Below are positions 52,576 through 60,990 of a stretch of DNA of 64,000 nucleotides, piece by piece. The DNA is from UBA6623 sp965238125. Its GTDB lineage: Bacteria > Acidobacteriota > Terriglobia > Bryobacterales > UBA6623. The position numbers and the translations under genes are program-made. Under the pieces are notes generated by a model that made no database searches, had not been told where the DNA came from, and worked only from the letters and a program-made list of their open reading frames with translations. The stretch is from contig OZ250179.1 in assembly GCA_965238125.1 (NCBI GenBank), positions 6,820,001 to 6,884,000 on the forward strand, read 5' to 3'. How positions within the stretch are numbered: position 1 is the first letter of the stretch; the number at the start of each line of letters is the position of its first letter.

Positions 52576-53937
52576 ATGGCGGAAGACACCACTCCATCCA
52601 CGACCGGCGCTTCCCCGGAAGACACCGCGCGCAAGGCCGCCGCGGCCCGCGCGCGCCCCGAATACATGGAGATGAAGCACCGCCTTCATCGCCGCCTGCT
52701 CGAACGCATCAATCTCGGACGGTTGGCCGAAATCGATGCGCCGCGCGTCCGCAGTGAAGTGCGTAGCGCCGTCGCCGCCTTGGTCGCCGAGGACGAACAG
52801 CAGCTTCCTCCCGAAAGCAACGAGCAGCTCATCGAGGAAGTCTTGAACGAGGTGTTCGGGCTGGGACCCCTCGAGGCCCTCATGAAGGACCCGACCGTTT
52901 CCGACATCCTCGTCACCACGCCGGATTTGGTGCATGTCGAGCGATTTGGAAAACTCGAGAAGACGTCGGTTCGGTTTAAGGACAACGCCCACCTACAACG
53001 CATCATCCAAAAGATCGTCGGGCAGGCCGGGCGCCGCATCGACGAAGCTTCCCCGATGGTCGATGCCCGTTTGCCCGACGGCTCGCGGATCAACGCCGTC
53101 ATCGCGCCCGTTGCCGTCAAAGGGCCGCTGCTTTCGATTCGACGTTTTTCGGCCGAGAAGATAACCGCCGCCGACCTGGTCGAAATGGGTTCGGCCGGGC
53201 CTCGAATCATGGAATTTTTGTCGGCCTGCGTCAAGGCGCGACTCAATATCCTGATCACCGGCGGTACCGGGTCGGGTAAGACGACGCTTCTCAACGTCCT
53301 TTCGTCGTTCATCGGCGCGGACGAGAGGATCGTGACGATCGAGGACACCGCCGAGCTGCAGTTGCAGCAAGAGCACGTGGCGAGCATGGAGACCCGCCCG
53401 CCTAACCTCGAAGGAGAGGGCGCCATTCGCCAACGCCAACTGGTCATTAACAGCCTCCGCATGCGGCCCGACCGCATCATCGTCGGCGAGGTACGCGGCG
53501 AGGAAGTGCTCGATATGATGCAAGCGATGAACACCGGCCACGACGGCTCGCTGGCGACCATCCACGCCAACAACTGCGTGGACGCCGTCAGTCGGCTTGA
53601 GCTGATGGTGAACCTCGCCAATTCCAATATTTCGATGCAATCGATTCGCAAGCAAATCGCGGCCGCTATCCACGTTTACGTGCATATCGCGCGTTTCAAC
53701 GACGGCACCCGCCGAATCACGCAGGTGGCCGAGTCCTCCGGCCTCCAAGACGGTGAAATCGCTTTGCGGGATATCTTCGTCTTTGAGAAACTCGGCGTCT
53801 CGGCCGACGGCTGCGTCGAGGGTGACTTCCGGACGACCGGAAGAACTCCGCGTTTCTGGGAGCGGTTGCGACGTAGTCAGCTAACTCTTTCCGATGACCT
53901 TTTTGAACCCATCGGGAGCGTGGACGTGCCGTCCTAG
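52576..53937 (+). CDS. cpaF: Type IVb pilus/tad assembly ATPase CpaF
   Basis: 453 residues. The secretion ATPase motif set is visible: Walker A ITGGTGSGKTTLLN, the Asp-box IVTIEDTAELQ, Walker B-like PDRIIVGEVRGEEVLDMMQA and the His box GHDGSLATIHANN. The N-terminal region RLLERINLGRLAEIDAPRV is as in CpaF/TadA. It powers Flp pilus assembly from the cytoplasmic side. Follows cpaB at 14 bases; tadB begins 48 bases later. Length is normal. Confidence 0.96.
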   Translation: MAEDTTPSTTGASPEDTARKAAAARARPEYMEMKHRLHRRLLERINLGRLAEIDAPRVRSEVRSAVAALVAEDEQQLPPESNEQLIEEVLNEVFGLGPLEALMKDPTVSDILVTTPDLVHVERFGKLEKTSVRFKDNAHLQRIIQKIVGQAGRRIDEASPMVDARLPDGSRINAVIAPVAVKGPLLSIRRFSAEKITAADLVEMGSAGPRIMEFLSACVKARLNILITGGTGSGKTTLLNVLSSFIGADERIVTIEDTAELQLQQEHVASMETRPPNLEGEGAIRQRQLVINSLRMRPDRIIVGEVRGEEVLDMMQAMNTGHDGSLATIHANNCVDAVSRLELMVNLANSNISMQSIRKQIAAAIHVYVHIARFNDGTRRITQVAESSGLQDGEIALRDIFVFEKLGVSADGCVEGDFRTTGRTPRFWERLRRSQLTLSDDLFEPIGSVDVPS

Positions 53938-53985
53938 CCGGCTAAAGGCGAAACCGCCGCGCAAGCGATCGGAGTTGTCAAGACA

Positions 53986-54945
53986 GTGCTCGAACTTACC
54001 GTTTATGTGACGATTTGGGGCTTGAGCTTCGTGATCGCCGGCGTGGCGGCGGTCCTGGCATGGGCCCTGATCGAGCGTTTCGTGCTCAAGCGCGACGACG
54101 CCGAGCCCGATCATCCGAGCGACGAGGCCCCGGGACTGCTGCGCGACGAAGTTCTCAGCACGCTCTCCGTCTTCGCCGCCGTGCTCGAGCGTTTCCGTTT
54201 CTTCAAAACCTTGAACGGCTGGCTGGCGGAGGCCGATATTCCCTGGTCGGTCGGCCGCGTGGTGCTGATGATGCTGGTCGCCGGCGCGGTCACCCTCAAC
54301 GTGCTGGTGCGCGTCGACGTGATTCCCAATTTCGGCGTTTGGATTTGTGCCGCCGCGACCGCCTCGACGCCCATCTGGTATGTCCGCTCGCGCCGACGGC
54401 GCCGTCTCAAGCAAATCGAGGACCAATTGCCCGAAGCGCTCGACTTTCTCTCGCGCGCCTTGGTGGCCGGGCATTCGCTGCCCATGGCGCTGGAGCTGCT
54501 CGCTGACGAAGTCGACCTTCCCCTCGCCGGGGAGCTGCGCAAAACCGTCGACGAATATAACCTCGGCCTGTCGATGAACGACGCCGTGCAAAGCCTCGGC
54601 GACCGTTTGCCGAGCGTCGATATCGAGTTCTTTGTCTCGGCGGTGATGACGCAATCGCGTACCGGCGGCAATCTGCATGAGCTGCTCGACTCGCTGGCCG
54701 AGACAATTCGCGAACGCCAATCGCTTAAGGGCCAAATCCATGCGCTCACCGCGAACGGCCGCATGACGGCGCTAGTGCTCAGTCTTCTCCCAATCTTCGT
54801 GGCCGCCGTGATGATGCTGGTCAACCAAGACTACTTGTCGATTCTGATCAATCACCCCCTCGGCAAGATGCTTGTGTTTCTCGCGGCCTGCGGCCAGGTG
54901 ACGGCGTATTTCGTAATCAGGAAAATCGCCGATATCAAGGTGTAA
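53986..54945 (+). CDS. tadB: Tad inner-membrane protein TadB (T2SSF domain)
   Basis: 319 residues. An N-terminal membrane helix and further helices at about 85-125 and 265-315 frame a T2SSF domain with QLPEALDFLSRALVAGHSLP and TQSRTGGNLHELLDSLAETIRER, the signatures of TadB/PilC-like platform proteins. It pairs with TadC downstream, six bases away, as the inner-membrane platform of the Flp pilus. Confidence 0.93.
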   Translation: MLELTVYVTIWGLSFVIAGVAAVLAWALIERFVLKRDDAEPDHPSDEAPGLLRDEVLSTLSVFAAVLERFRFFKTLNGWLAEADIPWSVGRVVLMMLVAGAVTLNVLVRVDVIPNFGVWICAAATASTPIWYVRSRRRRRLKQIEDQLPEALDFLSRALVAGHSLPMALELLADEVDLPLAGELRKTVDEYNLGLSMNDAVQSLGDRLPSVDIEFFVSAVMTQSRTGGNLHELLDSLAETIRERQSLKGQIHALTANGRMTALVLSLLPIFVAAVMMLVNQDYLSILINHPLGKMLVFLAACGQVTAYFVIRKIADIKV

Positions 54946-54951
54946 GCAAAG

Positions 54952-55845
54952 ATGATTCTAGCGGCCACTACAGCTTTTTTCATCATGATGATGTCGTTTG
55001 CCGGCGGCCTCAGCTACTGGGTCTGGAGCCGCGAGGCGGCCGGCGTCGGCCTTGACGAAGATACGCCGACCAACCTGCCCGAGCGGCTCCGCGTGCTTTA
55101 TCAAGTTGGTCGGGCCGTTTCGGCCGAGAGCCACGACCGCCAATTGCAACCCGATCTGATTGCGGCGGGGATGCGCGACGAAAGCGCGATTTACGTCTTC
55201 TACGGCTCGAAAGCTCTCTCGTTCGCTCTGTTCCCCGTGCTGACGTTCGTTCTGATATATTCGGTCAACCCCAACTTGTTTATGCTGCTGCCGATGTTGG
55301 CGCTGGCCTGCATGGTCGCCTTCCGCATCCCCGACTGGTATCTGCAGCGCAGCATCACCAAGCGCCGCCGGAAGATCAATACCGGGCTGCCCGACTTTCT
55401 TGATTTGCTGGTGATCTCGGTCGAAAGCGGACTTTCGCTCGAGCAGGGAATCGCCGACACCGCGCACGACCTCCGACGCGCTCACCCGGTAATTCACGAC
55501 GAGATCTCCGTCTTTCAACTCGAAACCCAAGCCGGCACGACTCGTTCCGATGCCTTGCGGAATCTTTCCATCAGAACCCGCGAACCCGAGATGCGAAAAC
55601 TAACGTCGCTGTTGATTCAAGCCGACCGCTTCGGCACCAGCGTATCGAAGATCCTTCGCACCCAGGCCCGCTACATGCGCACTCGCCGCCGGCACCGCGC
55701 CGAAGAGTTGGCCCATAAGGTCGGCGTAAAGATGGTCTTCCCGATCTTTTTCCTCATCATGCCTTCGATGTTTTTGGTCACTGCCGGCCCCGCTCTGTTG
55801 ATGGTCATGACGGGCTTCAGCGGCGGCGGCCTGTTCGGTAAATAG
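54952..55845 (+). CDS. tadC: Tad inner-membrane protein TadC (T2SSF domain)
   Basis: 297 residues, beginning 6 bases after tadB. T2SSF domain: TGLPDFLDLLVISVESGLSLEQGI, SDALRNLSIRTREPEMRKLT and QADRFGTSVSKILRTQARYMR. Membrane helices occur near residues 5-22, 85-115 and 250-290. It is the second platform subunit for Flp pili. Downstream genes for TadZ, secretin, prepilin peptidase or TadE/F are not present here. Confidence 0.93.
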   Translation: MILAATTAFFIMMMSFAGGLSYWVWSREAAGVGLDEDTPTNLPERLRVLYQVGRAVSAESHDRQLQPDLIAAGMRDESAIYVFYGSKALSFALFPVLTFVLIYSVNPNLFMLLPMLALACMVAFRIPDWYLQRSITKRRRKINTGLPDFLDLLVISVESGLSLEQGIADTAHDLRRAHPVIHDEISVFQLETQAGTTRSDALRNLSIRTREPEMRKLTSLLIQADRFGTSVSKILRTQARYMRTRRRHRAEELAHKVGVKMVFPIFFLIMPSMFLVTAGPALLMVMTGFSGGGLFGK

Positions 55846-56326
55846 AGGTCGGTTTCGACTGCTTCGACAGGTTTGAGACTTTGGTCGTCGCAGGTCACTC
55901 CATAATGCCCAGCCCGCGCGGTAAGGCAGCGGCGCGGTTGACCTGAAGCCCACGGGACTAGCCCCAATACCCTTCACTTAACGATCCTGACGCGTTCTCG
56001 CTATCCAAAGCCTTGTCCGACAAGACCGCAAACCTCTTGAGCCGCGAAGCGGCGGCAGGAATGTAGCCCAGGGTGGAGCCGAAGGCGGAACCCTGGGTAG
56101 AACCCCCCACCCGGAAGAGCCCTGAAAGGGCGGCAGGAGCCTCAATTTGTGAATTGCCGCGCGTTCATAAGTGTGTGTGGGTTCGGTCAACTCTCATCCT
56201 CAGGCTCCGTCAGGAGCCCCTGAACATGGGCTCAGGGCTTCGTCCACCTCATTGGTTCATGTCGTGTTTGCGACGAAACAACGGCGGTTCGCTCTCCATA
56301 AAATCCTTAAGTGAAGAGCATTGGGG
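55846..56326. other. Non-coding stretch after tadC
   Basis: About 481 bases with no supported gene. It contains an inverted-repeat-bounded element (55959-56329) and repeat family 1 copy b at 56041. Confidence 0.55.
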
Positions 56327-56329
56327 CTA
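55959..56329. mobile_element. MITE-like element with terminal inverted repeats
   Basis: TAGCCCCAATACCCTTCACT begins at 55959, and its complement TTAAGTGAAGAGCATTGGGG ends at 56329. The 23-base arms match at 21 of 23 positions. The interior of about 330 bases has no gene and contains repeat family 1. This could be a non-autonomous transposable element or a hairpin-forming repeat. The right arm overlaps the end of the NtrC-type fragment. Confidence 0.5.
56041..56140 (+). repeat. Dispersed repeat family 1, copy b
   Basis: GCCGCGAAGCGGCGGCAGG, then CCCAGGGT/ACCCTGGG arms, then GAGCCCTGAAAGGGCGGC; matches 11548-11650 with few changes. Confidence 0.75.
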
Positions 56330-56707
56330 CCTACCCATCCTTTCCAATTTCCGATAAAGCGTCTTGCGTTCGATGTTGAGGATTTGGGCGGCTCGGGTTT
56401 TGTTGCCGCCTGTTGCCGCCAAGACCCTGCGGATTTGTTCTTCTTCGGCATCCGCCAGGGATTCGACGGGCTTTCGGCGAGGCTCGATGCTTGCTAGGGC
56501 TTCGCGCACGGCTTCTCCTTCGACGGTGTCGACGGGGCTCAAGATGACAAGTCTTTCGAGCAGGTGTTGCAGTTGGCGGACGTTGCCGGGCCAGGCGTAT
56601 TCCTCGATCGCCTTGCGGCCGGCGGAGCTTAGGTGAACGTTGCGTGAATAGCGCTCATTGAAGCGGCCGAGAAAATGCCTTGCCAAAACAGCGATGTCGC
56701 GTAGATG
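56327..56707 (-). pseudogene. NtrC-family sigma54 activator fragment (C-terminal part)
   Basis: The frame is open from 56707 to 56327. Seen are LRDIAVLARHFLGRFNERY, WPGNVRQLQHLLERLVIL (end of the AAA+ domain), and a Fis-type helix-turn-helix, NKTRAAQILNIERKTLYRK. The Walker motifs, GAFTGA loop and receiver domain are absent, and a TAA is reached just upstream of LRDI. So the first two-thirds is lost. At about 56705 the sequence passes abruptly into the opposite-strand small-gene pair, indicating a recombination junction. Confidence 0.8.
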
Positions 56708-56928
56708 GCCTTAGGGCTGACTACGAACGATTGGATGAGGCTCTTGCAGGTGTTGAATGGGCGTTGTCTAACGGCCCGGCAAGGTTTCCTGAGTTATATG
56801 GATCAGGTCTGCGTATGGCAAAAACCTTTAGAATGCCCGGTGTTCCAGCACTGAGAATTTGGTTCACATTCGACGACTCCACAGCCACGGTAATTTTTGT
56901 AGAGCCAAGTCAAGATGAAGAAGACTAG
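56680..56928 (+). CDS. Small protein, possible RelE/HigB-like toxin (start uncertain)
   Basis: 82 residues if a TTG at 56680 is used, but the reliable part starts at about residue 10 (GLRADYERLDEALAGVEWAL), since the first residues overlap the opposite NtrC fragment. The rest, ARFPELYGSGLRMAKTFRMP and LRIWFTFDDSTATVIFVEPS, resembles the beta-sheet end of ParE/RelE/HigB toxins. It overlaps a basic 54-residue gene by 14 bases. The homology is my pattern reading, not a search result. Confidence 0.45.
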   Translation: MPKQRCRVDGLRADYERLDEALAGVEWALSNGPARFPELYGSGLRMAKTFRMPGVPALRIWFTFDDSTATVIFVEPSQDEED

Positions 56929-57079
56929 TCCCCAGCCCAGAGACACGCCTTGGGGGAGGCTGGATCGAGCGTTCCGAACCACTTTGAGCGTTCCCAAAGC
57001 TGCGCTAGTGAGGGAAGAAGCTAGGCAGAAGCGGCTGAGACAAAAGAAGCGGGCCAAAAAGCCCAAAAAGCCTACTTGA
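56915..57079 (+). CDS. Small basic protein paired with the preceding gene
   Basis: 54 residues from ATG 56915, overlapping the end of the previous gene. It begins MKKTSPQPRDTPWGRLDRAF and ends in a Lys/Arg-rich tail (RLRQKKRAKKPKKPT). The overlap and order suggest an antitoxin or accessory partner, but no DNA-binding motif is clear, so this is inference. The ribosome site AAG...GAT is weak. Confidence 0.4.
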   Translation: MKKTSPQPRDTPWGRLDRAFRTTLSVPKAALVREEARQKRLRQKKRAKKPKKPT

Positions 57080-57144
57080 CTCCCCTGAGCCCGGCGGCTG
57101 GGGCGGAGCCCTAGAACCCCAAGAACCCCGACCGGCGGGCAGGG

Positions 57145-58098
57145 CTAATTGAAATTCGCCAGCTCGCGAACCGCGCCCAACGTCTGACCCAGAGGCACGA
57201 TAGGGTGATACTCCAACCCGACATAACCGTCGAATTTGCCGGCTTGTTGCAGCTCGTATATCTGACGAAAGACGTTGCGGTGGTGGATTTCGCCGGTTCC
57301 GGGTTCGTGGCGGCCCGGATGATCGCCGATTTGAAAGTGCCCGATCATGTCGATCCTGTTGCGGATCTGCGGAATCAAATGCCCATCCATGATTTGCACA
57401 TGATAAATGTCGAACAGCAGTTTGACGCGATCGCTCGTGACGCGCTCGATCACGCCGAAAGCCTCTTTCGAGCAGCAAAGAAAATAGCCCGGCCGAGTGA
57501 CCAGCGTGTTGATCGTCTCGACGACGATCGTCATGTCGTGGCGTTCGAGAAGCGGCACCGCGGCCTTCAACCCGGCGACGCAATGGTCGAGTTGTTCGGC
57601 GCGGGAAACGCCCTCTCGCTCCATGCCGCTGAGCACCACCAGGCGTTTCGAACCCACCGTCTTCGCCGCCGCGGAGGTGCTTTCGATCTCGCGCAGAAAG
57701 CCCTCGTGCTCGGCGGGGTCGTTCAAGCTGCAACCCGGCGCCCGCACGCCCTTATTGGCGACCAGGCAAGCGCAATCGAGGCCGTATTTCCGCTGAGCTT
57801 TCTGATAGGCCTCGAGCTCAGCGGCATCGCGCCAGTTGAACATCTCGAAGGCTTGGTATCCGGCCGCGTGGACCAGGGCCAGCGCTTGCTCGGGCGTGTA
57901 TTTTCGCTGCCGGACGCCCTGGGCGGGACGGCCCCAGGCCTCGGGCTTATGAGCGTCCTCGGGCAGGCTGCGGTCGGGACCGCGAAACATGTCGCAGGTA
58001 ATCGACAGCTTCAGCCCGCGCGGGGGGAATGGTTTCAGTTGGGCGTACCCCGGGATTGCCGCCGCGGCGGAGGCGGCAAGAAATGTTCGTCGTTTCAT
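57145..58098 (-). CDS. Sugar phosphate isomerase/epimerase-like (hydroxypyruvate isomerase group), Tat-type leader
   Basis: 317 residues from ATG 58098. MKRRTFLAASAAAAIPGYAQ is a twin-arginine-like signal. The xylose isomerase-like TIM barrel shows AGYQAFEMFNWRDAAEL, VVLSGMEREGVSR, IVVETINTLVTRPGYFL (metal Glu), VKLLFDIYHVQIMDG (Asp/His) and IGHFQIGDHPGRHEPGTGEI with GYVGLEYHP (His/Glu ligands). Closest to Hyi. Exported members of this family probably handle free sugars or keto sugars. A repeat copy lies directly upstream. Confidence 0.88.
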   Translation of the reverse strand: MKRRTFLAASAAAAIPGYAQLKPFPPRGLKLSITCDMFRGPDRSLPEDAHKPEAWGRPAQGVRQRKYTPEQALALVHAAGYQAFEMFNWRDAAELEAYQKAQRKYGLDCACLVANKGVRAPGCSLNDPAEHEGFLREIESTSAAAKTVGSKRLVVLSGMEREGVSRAEQLDHCVAGLKAAVPLLERHDMTIVVETINTLVTRPGYFLCCSKEAFGVIERVTSDRVKLLFDIYHVQIMDGHLIPQIRNRIDMIGHFQIGDHPGRHEPGTGEIHHRNVFRQIYELQQAGKFDGYVGLEYHPIVPLGQTLGAVRELANFN

Positions 58099-58190
58099 CG
58101 GAAATACCTTACTATCCCGGCGGACGGCGGGCGACAGGGCGGGACGGAATGGAGGCTGCTGAGACACCGTTTCCGGGAGCTTGGAGACAA

Positions 58191-58242
58191 GATATGTCGG
58201 CACGAATGCCGACACGGCACGCCTGGAGGCGCGCGCCACGTC
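58191..58242 (-). repeat. Dispersed repeat family 5, copy b
   Basis: Minus strand reads GACGTGGCGCGCGCCTCCAG, GCGTGCCGTG, then a hairpin GTCGGCA-TTCG-TGCCGAC followed by ATATC. Compared with 46515 the hairpin keeps pairing while a base pair is swapped (G-C to T-A at the second position). Confidence 0.75.
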
Positions 58243-58251
58243 GGGCGCCCG

Positions 58252-58887
58252 CTAGGCTTCCCGCGTCTCCTTCGCGGGGTCGGCCTCGTCTGCGGCGTCC
58301 TCCTCGCCTTCGCCCAGCGCCGCTCGGCTCAGCTCCTCGAACTCCTTCAAGTTCGGCAACTCCGACAAATCGCTGAGTCCGAATTGCACTAGAAATTCCT
58401 TCGTTGTCTTGTACATCATCGGGCGCCCGATCACCTTCTTGCGCCCGGCGGTGGTGATCAATTTGCGGTTGAGCAAGGTGTGGATGACACCGCTGACATT
58501 GACGCCGCGAACCGCTTGCACCTCCGGAATCGTGACCGGTTGCTTGTAGGCGACCACCGAAAGCGTCTCGAGCGACGGCAACGACAGCCTGAACTTGGGC
58601 CGCAGCGTCTTCACGAAACCGCGCACGGCCTCGTGGTGCTCGGCCTTGGTGAACATCTTGTAGCCGCCGGCGACAACGCGCACTTCGACGCCCCGCTCAG
58701 CGCTTTTGTACCCGTCGATCAGCGCGGCCAAATCGGTCTTCACGGTTTCGAGAGGCCACCCCAACCCCTCGTTGATTTGCGCCGGCGTGAGGGGCTGCTC
58801 GGCCACGTAGATGACAGCCTCGAGTAAGGCGCGGCGGACGCTTTCGTCGGGCAGCGTCCCGGGCAGGACCGGTTGCTCCTCGCTCAC
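58252..58887 (-). CDS. scpB: Segregation and condensation protein B
   Basis: 211 residues from a GTG at 58887, which shares one base with the scpA stop (TAGTG), so the two are translationally coupled. ScpB is the kleisin-associated winged-helix dimer of bacterial SMC condensin. LSVVAYKQPVTIPEVQAVRGVNVSG and LLNRKLITTAGRKKVIGRPMMYKTT are the family signature. The acidic C-terminal tail (GEGEEDAADEADPAKE) is typical. smc itself is not in the window. Confidence 0.96.
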   Translation of the reverse strand: MSEEQPVLPGTLPDESVRRALLEAVIYVAEQPLTPAQINEGLGWPLETVKTDLAALIDGYKSAERGVEVRVVAGGYKMFTKAEHHEAVRGFVKTLRPKFRLSLPSLETLSVVAYKQPVTIPEVQAVRGVNVSGVIHTLLNRKLITTAGRKKVIGRPMMYKTTKEFLVQFGLSDLSELPNLKEFEELSRAALGEGEEDAADEADPAKETREA

Positions 58888-59750
58888 TAAGCCGGTTCCC
58901 CTTCGAAAGCGGGCTGAAGTCGGTCGCCGCTGAAGACCACATCGAACATCTTGTGTTTTCGGATCACGATTTCTCCGAAGAGTTTGTCCTGCCGTAAAAC
59001 GACGGCTTGCATGCGGACCATTTCGAGCACCGCCAGGAATGTGGAAATCAGAGCGCGACGGTGCGGTTGCCTGTCGAAAACGCCGCGCAATGGAATCGCC
59101 CGCCCCTCGCTCAACAGCATGTTCTTGAGGTAGGCGATTCTGTTTTCGACTGAAACGTCGTCATCGGGAACATCGAAACGGGGCCGGTTCTTGGCTCGCT
59201 CGAGAACATCCTGAAACGTCTTCACCAGATCGAAGACCGAAACGGCCAATCCGGGATCTTCATCCTCGTCGAGAAACGCATCGAGCGCGGGATTGGACCA
59301 AGTGTTTTCCTCGACCACGCGTTTTTGGAGCAGCATCTGCGAAGCTTGCTTGAACGTCTCGTACTCGATCAGCCGCTGGATCAATTCTTCGCGTGGGTCT
59401 TCCTGCTCCTGCTCGGGGATGGTCGGATCTTTCGGCAGCAGCATCTTCGACTTGATCTGAATCAGCGTCGCCGCCATGAAAACGAACTCTCCGCCGAGGT
59501 CGACGTTCAACTCGTCGGCGCGGCGAACGTAGTCAAGATATTGGTCGGTGATTTGCGCGATCGGGATGTCGAAAATATCGAGCTTGTGCTTGCGAATCAG
59601 GTCGAGAAGCAGGTCAAGAGGACCTTCATAGCGCTCGATTTGAATCGTGAAACCGGAATCCGGGCGATCATCCTCGACCGCGGCGGGCGGGGTTTCCGAG
59701 GCGCCGACGGCGTCGTCGGGCTGGGGTTGGGAGGAACTCGTTTCGTTCAC
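58887..59750 (-). CDS. scpA: Segregation and condensation protein A
   Basis: 287 residues from ATG 59750. Kleisin subunit that links SMC heads. YEGPLDLLLDLIRKHKLDIFDIPIAQITDQYLDYV-like N-terminal helices and EFVFMAATLIQIKSKMLLPK are the family core. The middle acidic segment (EDEDPGLAVSVFDLVK) is followed by the C-terminal winged-helix part VSTFLAVLEMVRMQAVVLRQ. Coupled to scpB by a one-base overlap. Confidence 0.96.
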   Translation of the reverse strand: MNETSSSQPQPDDAVGASETPPAAVEDDRPDSGFTIQIERYEGPLDLLLDLIRKHKLDIFDIPIAQITDQYLDYVRRADELNVDLGGEFVFMAATLIQIKSKMLLPKDPTIPEQEQEDPREELIQRLIEYETFKQASQMLLQKRVVEENTWSNPALDAFLDEDEDPGLAVSVFDLVKTFQDVLERAKNRPRFDVPDDDVSVENRIAYLKNMLLSEGRAIPLRGVFDRQPHRRALISTFLAVLEMVRMQAVVLRQDKLFGEIVIRKHKMFDVVFSGDRLQPAFEGEPA

Positions 59751-59957
59751 GGGACGACGGGGTGAATCTCACTGTAGCACGCGCCCGGCGGGGCTCGGAC
59801 GCGACCCGATCCTACCCGGAACTGCTTGCCAAGAAGGAACCTGGACAGCCGGGGCGGACGACATCAATGGCCACCGCATCGCGCTGTGTCGATGGGCGCG
59901 CCCGAGCTTCTCGCCGCCCCAGTGTGCTCTTATCCCGAAAACTTGTACGGCCTCTTG

Positions 59958-60185
59958 TCAGACTGCCGCGGCTTCCTCGACGGCTTCCTCGAGATGCTCG
60001 AAGATGTGCTGGAGGTTATGGGCTATATCGGGAAACAGAGCTGCCGCCGTTACCGCGATGAACCCCGCCAGCAGGGCATATTCCACCATGTCTTGAGCGC
60101 GGGTATCGCGGGCGAGACATTGCACTCGAACGAGGGCCCCCTCGATCCGCCGCATGACGACCCCCGCGAACGTCGCTTGTGTCAT
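59958..60185 (-). CDS. Flp family type IVb prepilin
   Basis: 75 residues from ATG 60185. A short basic leader is followed by RAQDMVEYALLAGFIAVTAAAL, the Flp prepilin motif with Glu-Tyr after the processing region and a hydrophobic helix. The C-terminal part is acidic (HIFEHLEEAVEEAAAV). Flp pilins polymerise via the tad machine. The tad genes at 51.7-55.8 kb are on the other strand and 4 kb away, so the pilin is separated from its assembly genes. Confidence 0.85.
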   Translation of the reverse strand: MTQATFAGVVMRRIEGALVRVQCLARDTRAQDMVEYALLAGFIAVTAAALFPDIAHNLQHIFEHLEEAVEEAAAV

Positions 60186-60301
60186 AGTCCCAGCATGAAA
60201 TAGGGGTGGCCCTAGGGGAATAGACCGTTGGTACCTTTTGCCTCTACGGAATCCGCCTGATCCGGCGGATCTCCTCGGGCCGCGGGAGCTCGGAATCCTT
60301 G

Positions 60302-60982
60302 CTACTCGGTGACGATTTTGCCGTCGAGCATGCGCACCGTTCGCGCGCCGCAGAAGCCGGCGGCTTCCGGGTTGTGGGTGATCATCAGGATCGTTTGGCC
60401 GAGCTTCTTATTGAGGATCTTGAGAGTCGTGAGCACGGCTTCGGAATTCTGCGAATCCAGGTTCCCCGTCGGTTCATCGGCCAGCAGAATCGGGGGATGG
60501 TTGACGATGGCGCGGGCGATGGCGACACGCTGCTGTTCGCCGCCCGAGAGCGCGTAGGGCTTGTGATGCAGGCGGTGCTCGATGCCCAGCAGAGCGAGCA
60601 CTTCTTGAAAGGTTGAATCGTTGCCGCGGTTGCCCGCGATGTGCCTGGCGATTTCGATGTTCTCCGCCGCGCTAAGCGTGGGCAATAAGTTGAAGCGCTG
60701 GAACACGAACCCCACCCCGGTTCGGCGCAGGGAAGTTCTCTCGGCGTCGCTCATCGTGGTCAGGTCGCGCCCGGCGACTCGTACCCTGCCCGCGCTGGGC
60801 GGCGTCAGCCCGCCGATGATGTGGAACAGCGTCGATTTTCCCGAACCCGACGGCCCGAGCACGGCCAGAAACTCGCCCGCCCGCGCGCTTAAGTCGATGC
60901 CGCGCAGCGCCGGCACCTCCACGCCCCCCATGTGGTAGACCTTCGTCAGAGCTTCCACTTCGATGATGGATTCGTTGGCCAC
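60302..60982 (-). CDS. LolD-like ABC transporter ATP-binding protein
   Basis: 226 residues from a GTG at 60982, 8 bases after the permease stop; longer frames to 61201 overlap the permease and are rejected. Walker A LGPSGSGKSTLFHII, Q-loop GFVFQRFNLLP, signature LSGGEQQRVAIARAI, Walker B PPILLADEPTGNLDSQ and the His switch MITHNPEAA are all present. Belongs to the MacB/LolD subgroup that powers FtsX-type permeases. With the permease and LolA-like lipoprotein it makes a tripartite set. Confidence 0.93.
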   Translation of the reverse strand: MANESIIEVEALTKVYHMGGVEVPALRGIDLSARAGEFLAVLGPSGSGKSTLFHIIGGLTPPSAGRVRVAGRDLTTMSDAERTSLRRTGVGFVFQRFNLLPTLSAAENIEIARHIAGNRGNDSTFQEVLALLGIEHRLHHKPYALSGGEQQRVAIARAIVNHPPILLADEPTGNLDSQNSEAVLTTLKILNKKLGQTILMITHNPEAAGFCGARTVRMLDGKIVTE

Positions 60983-60990
60983 GGGTGTTG

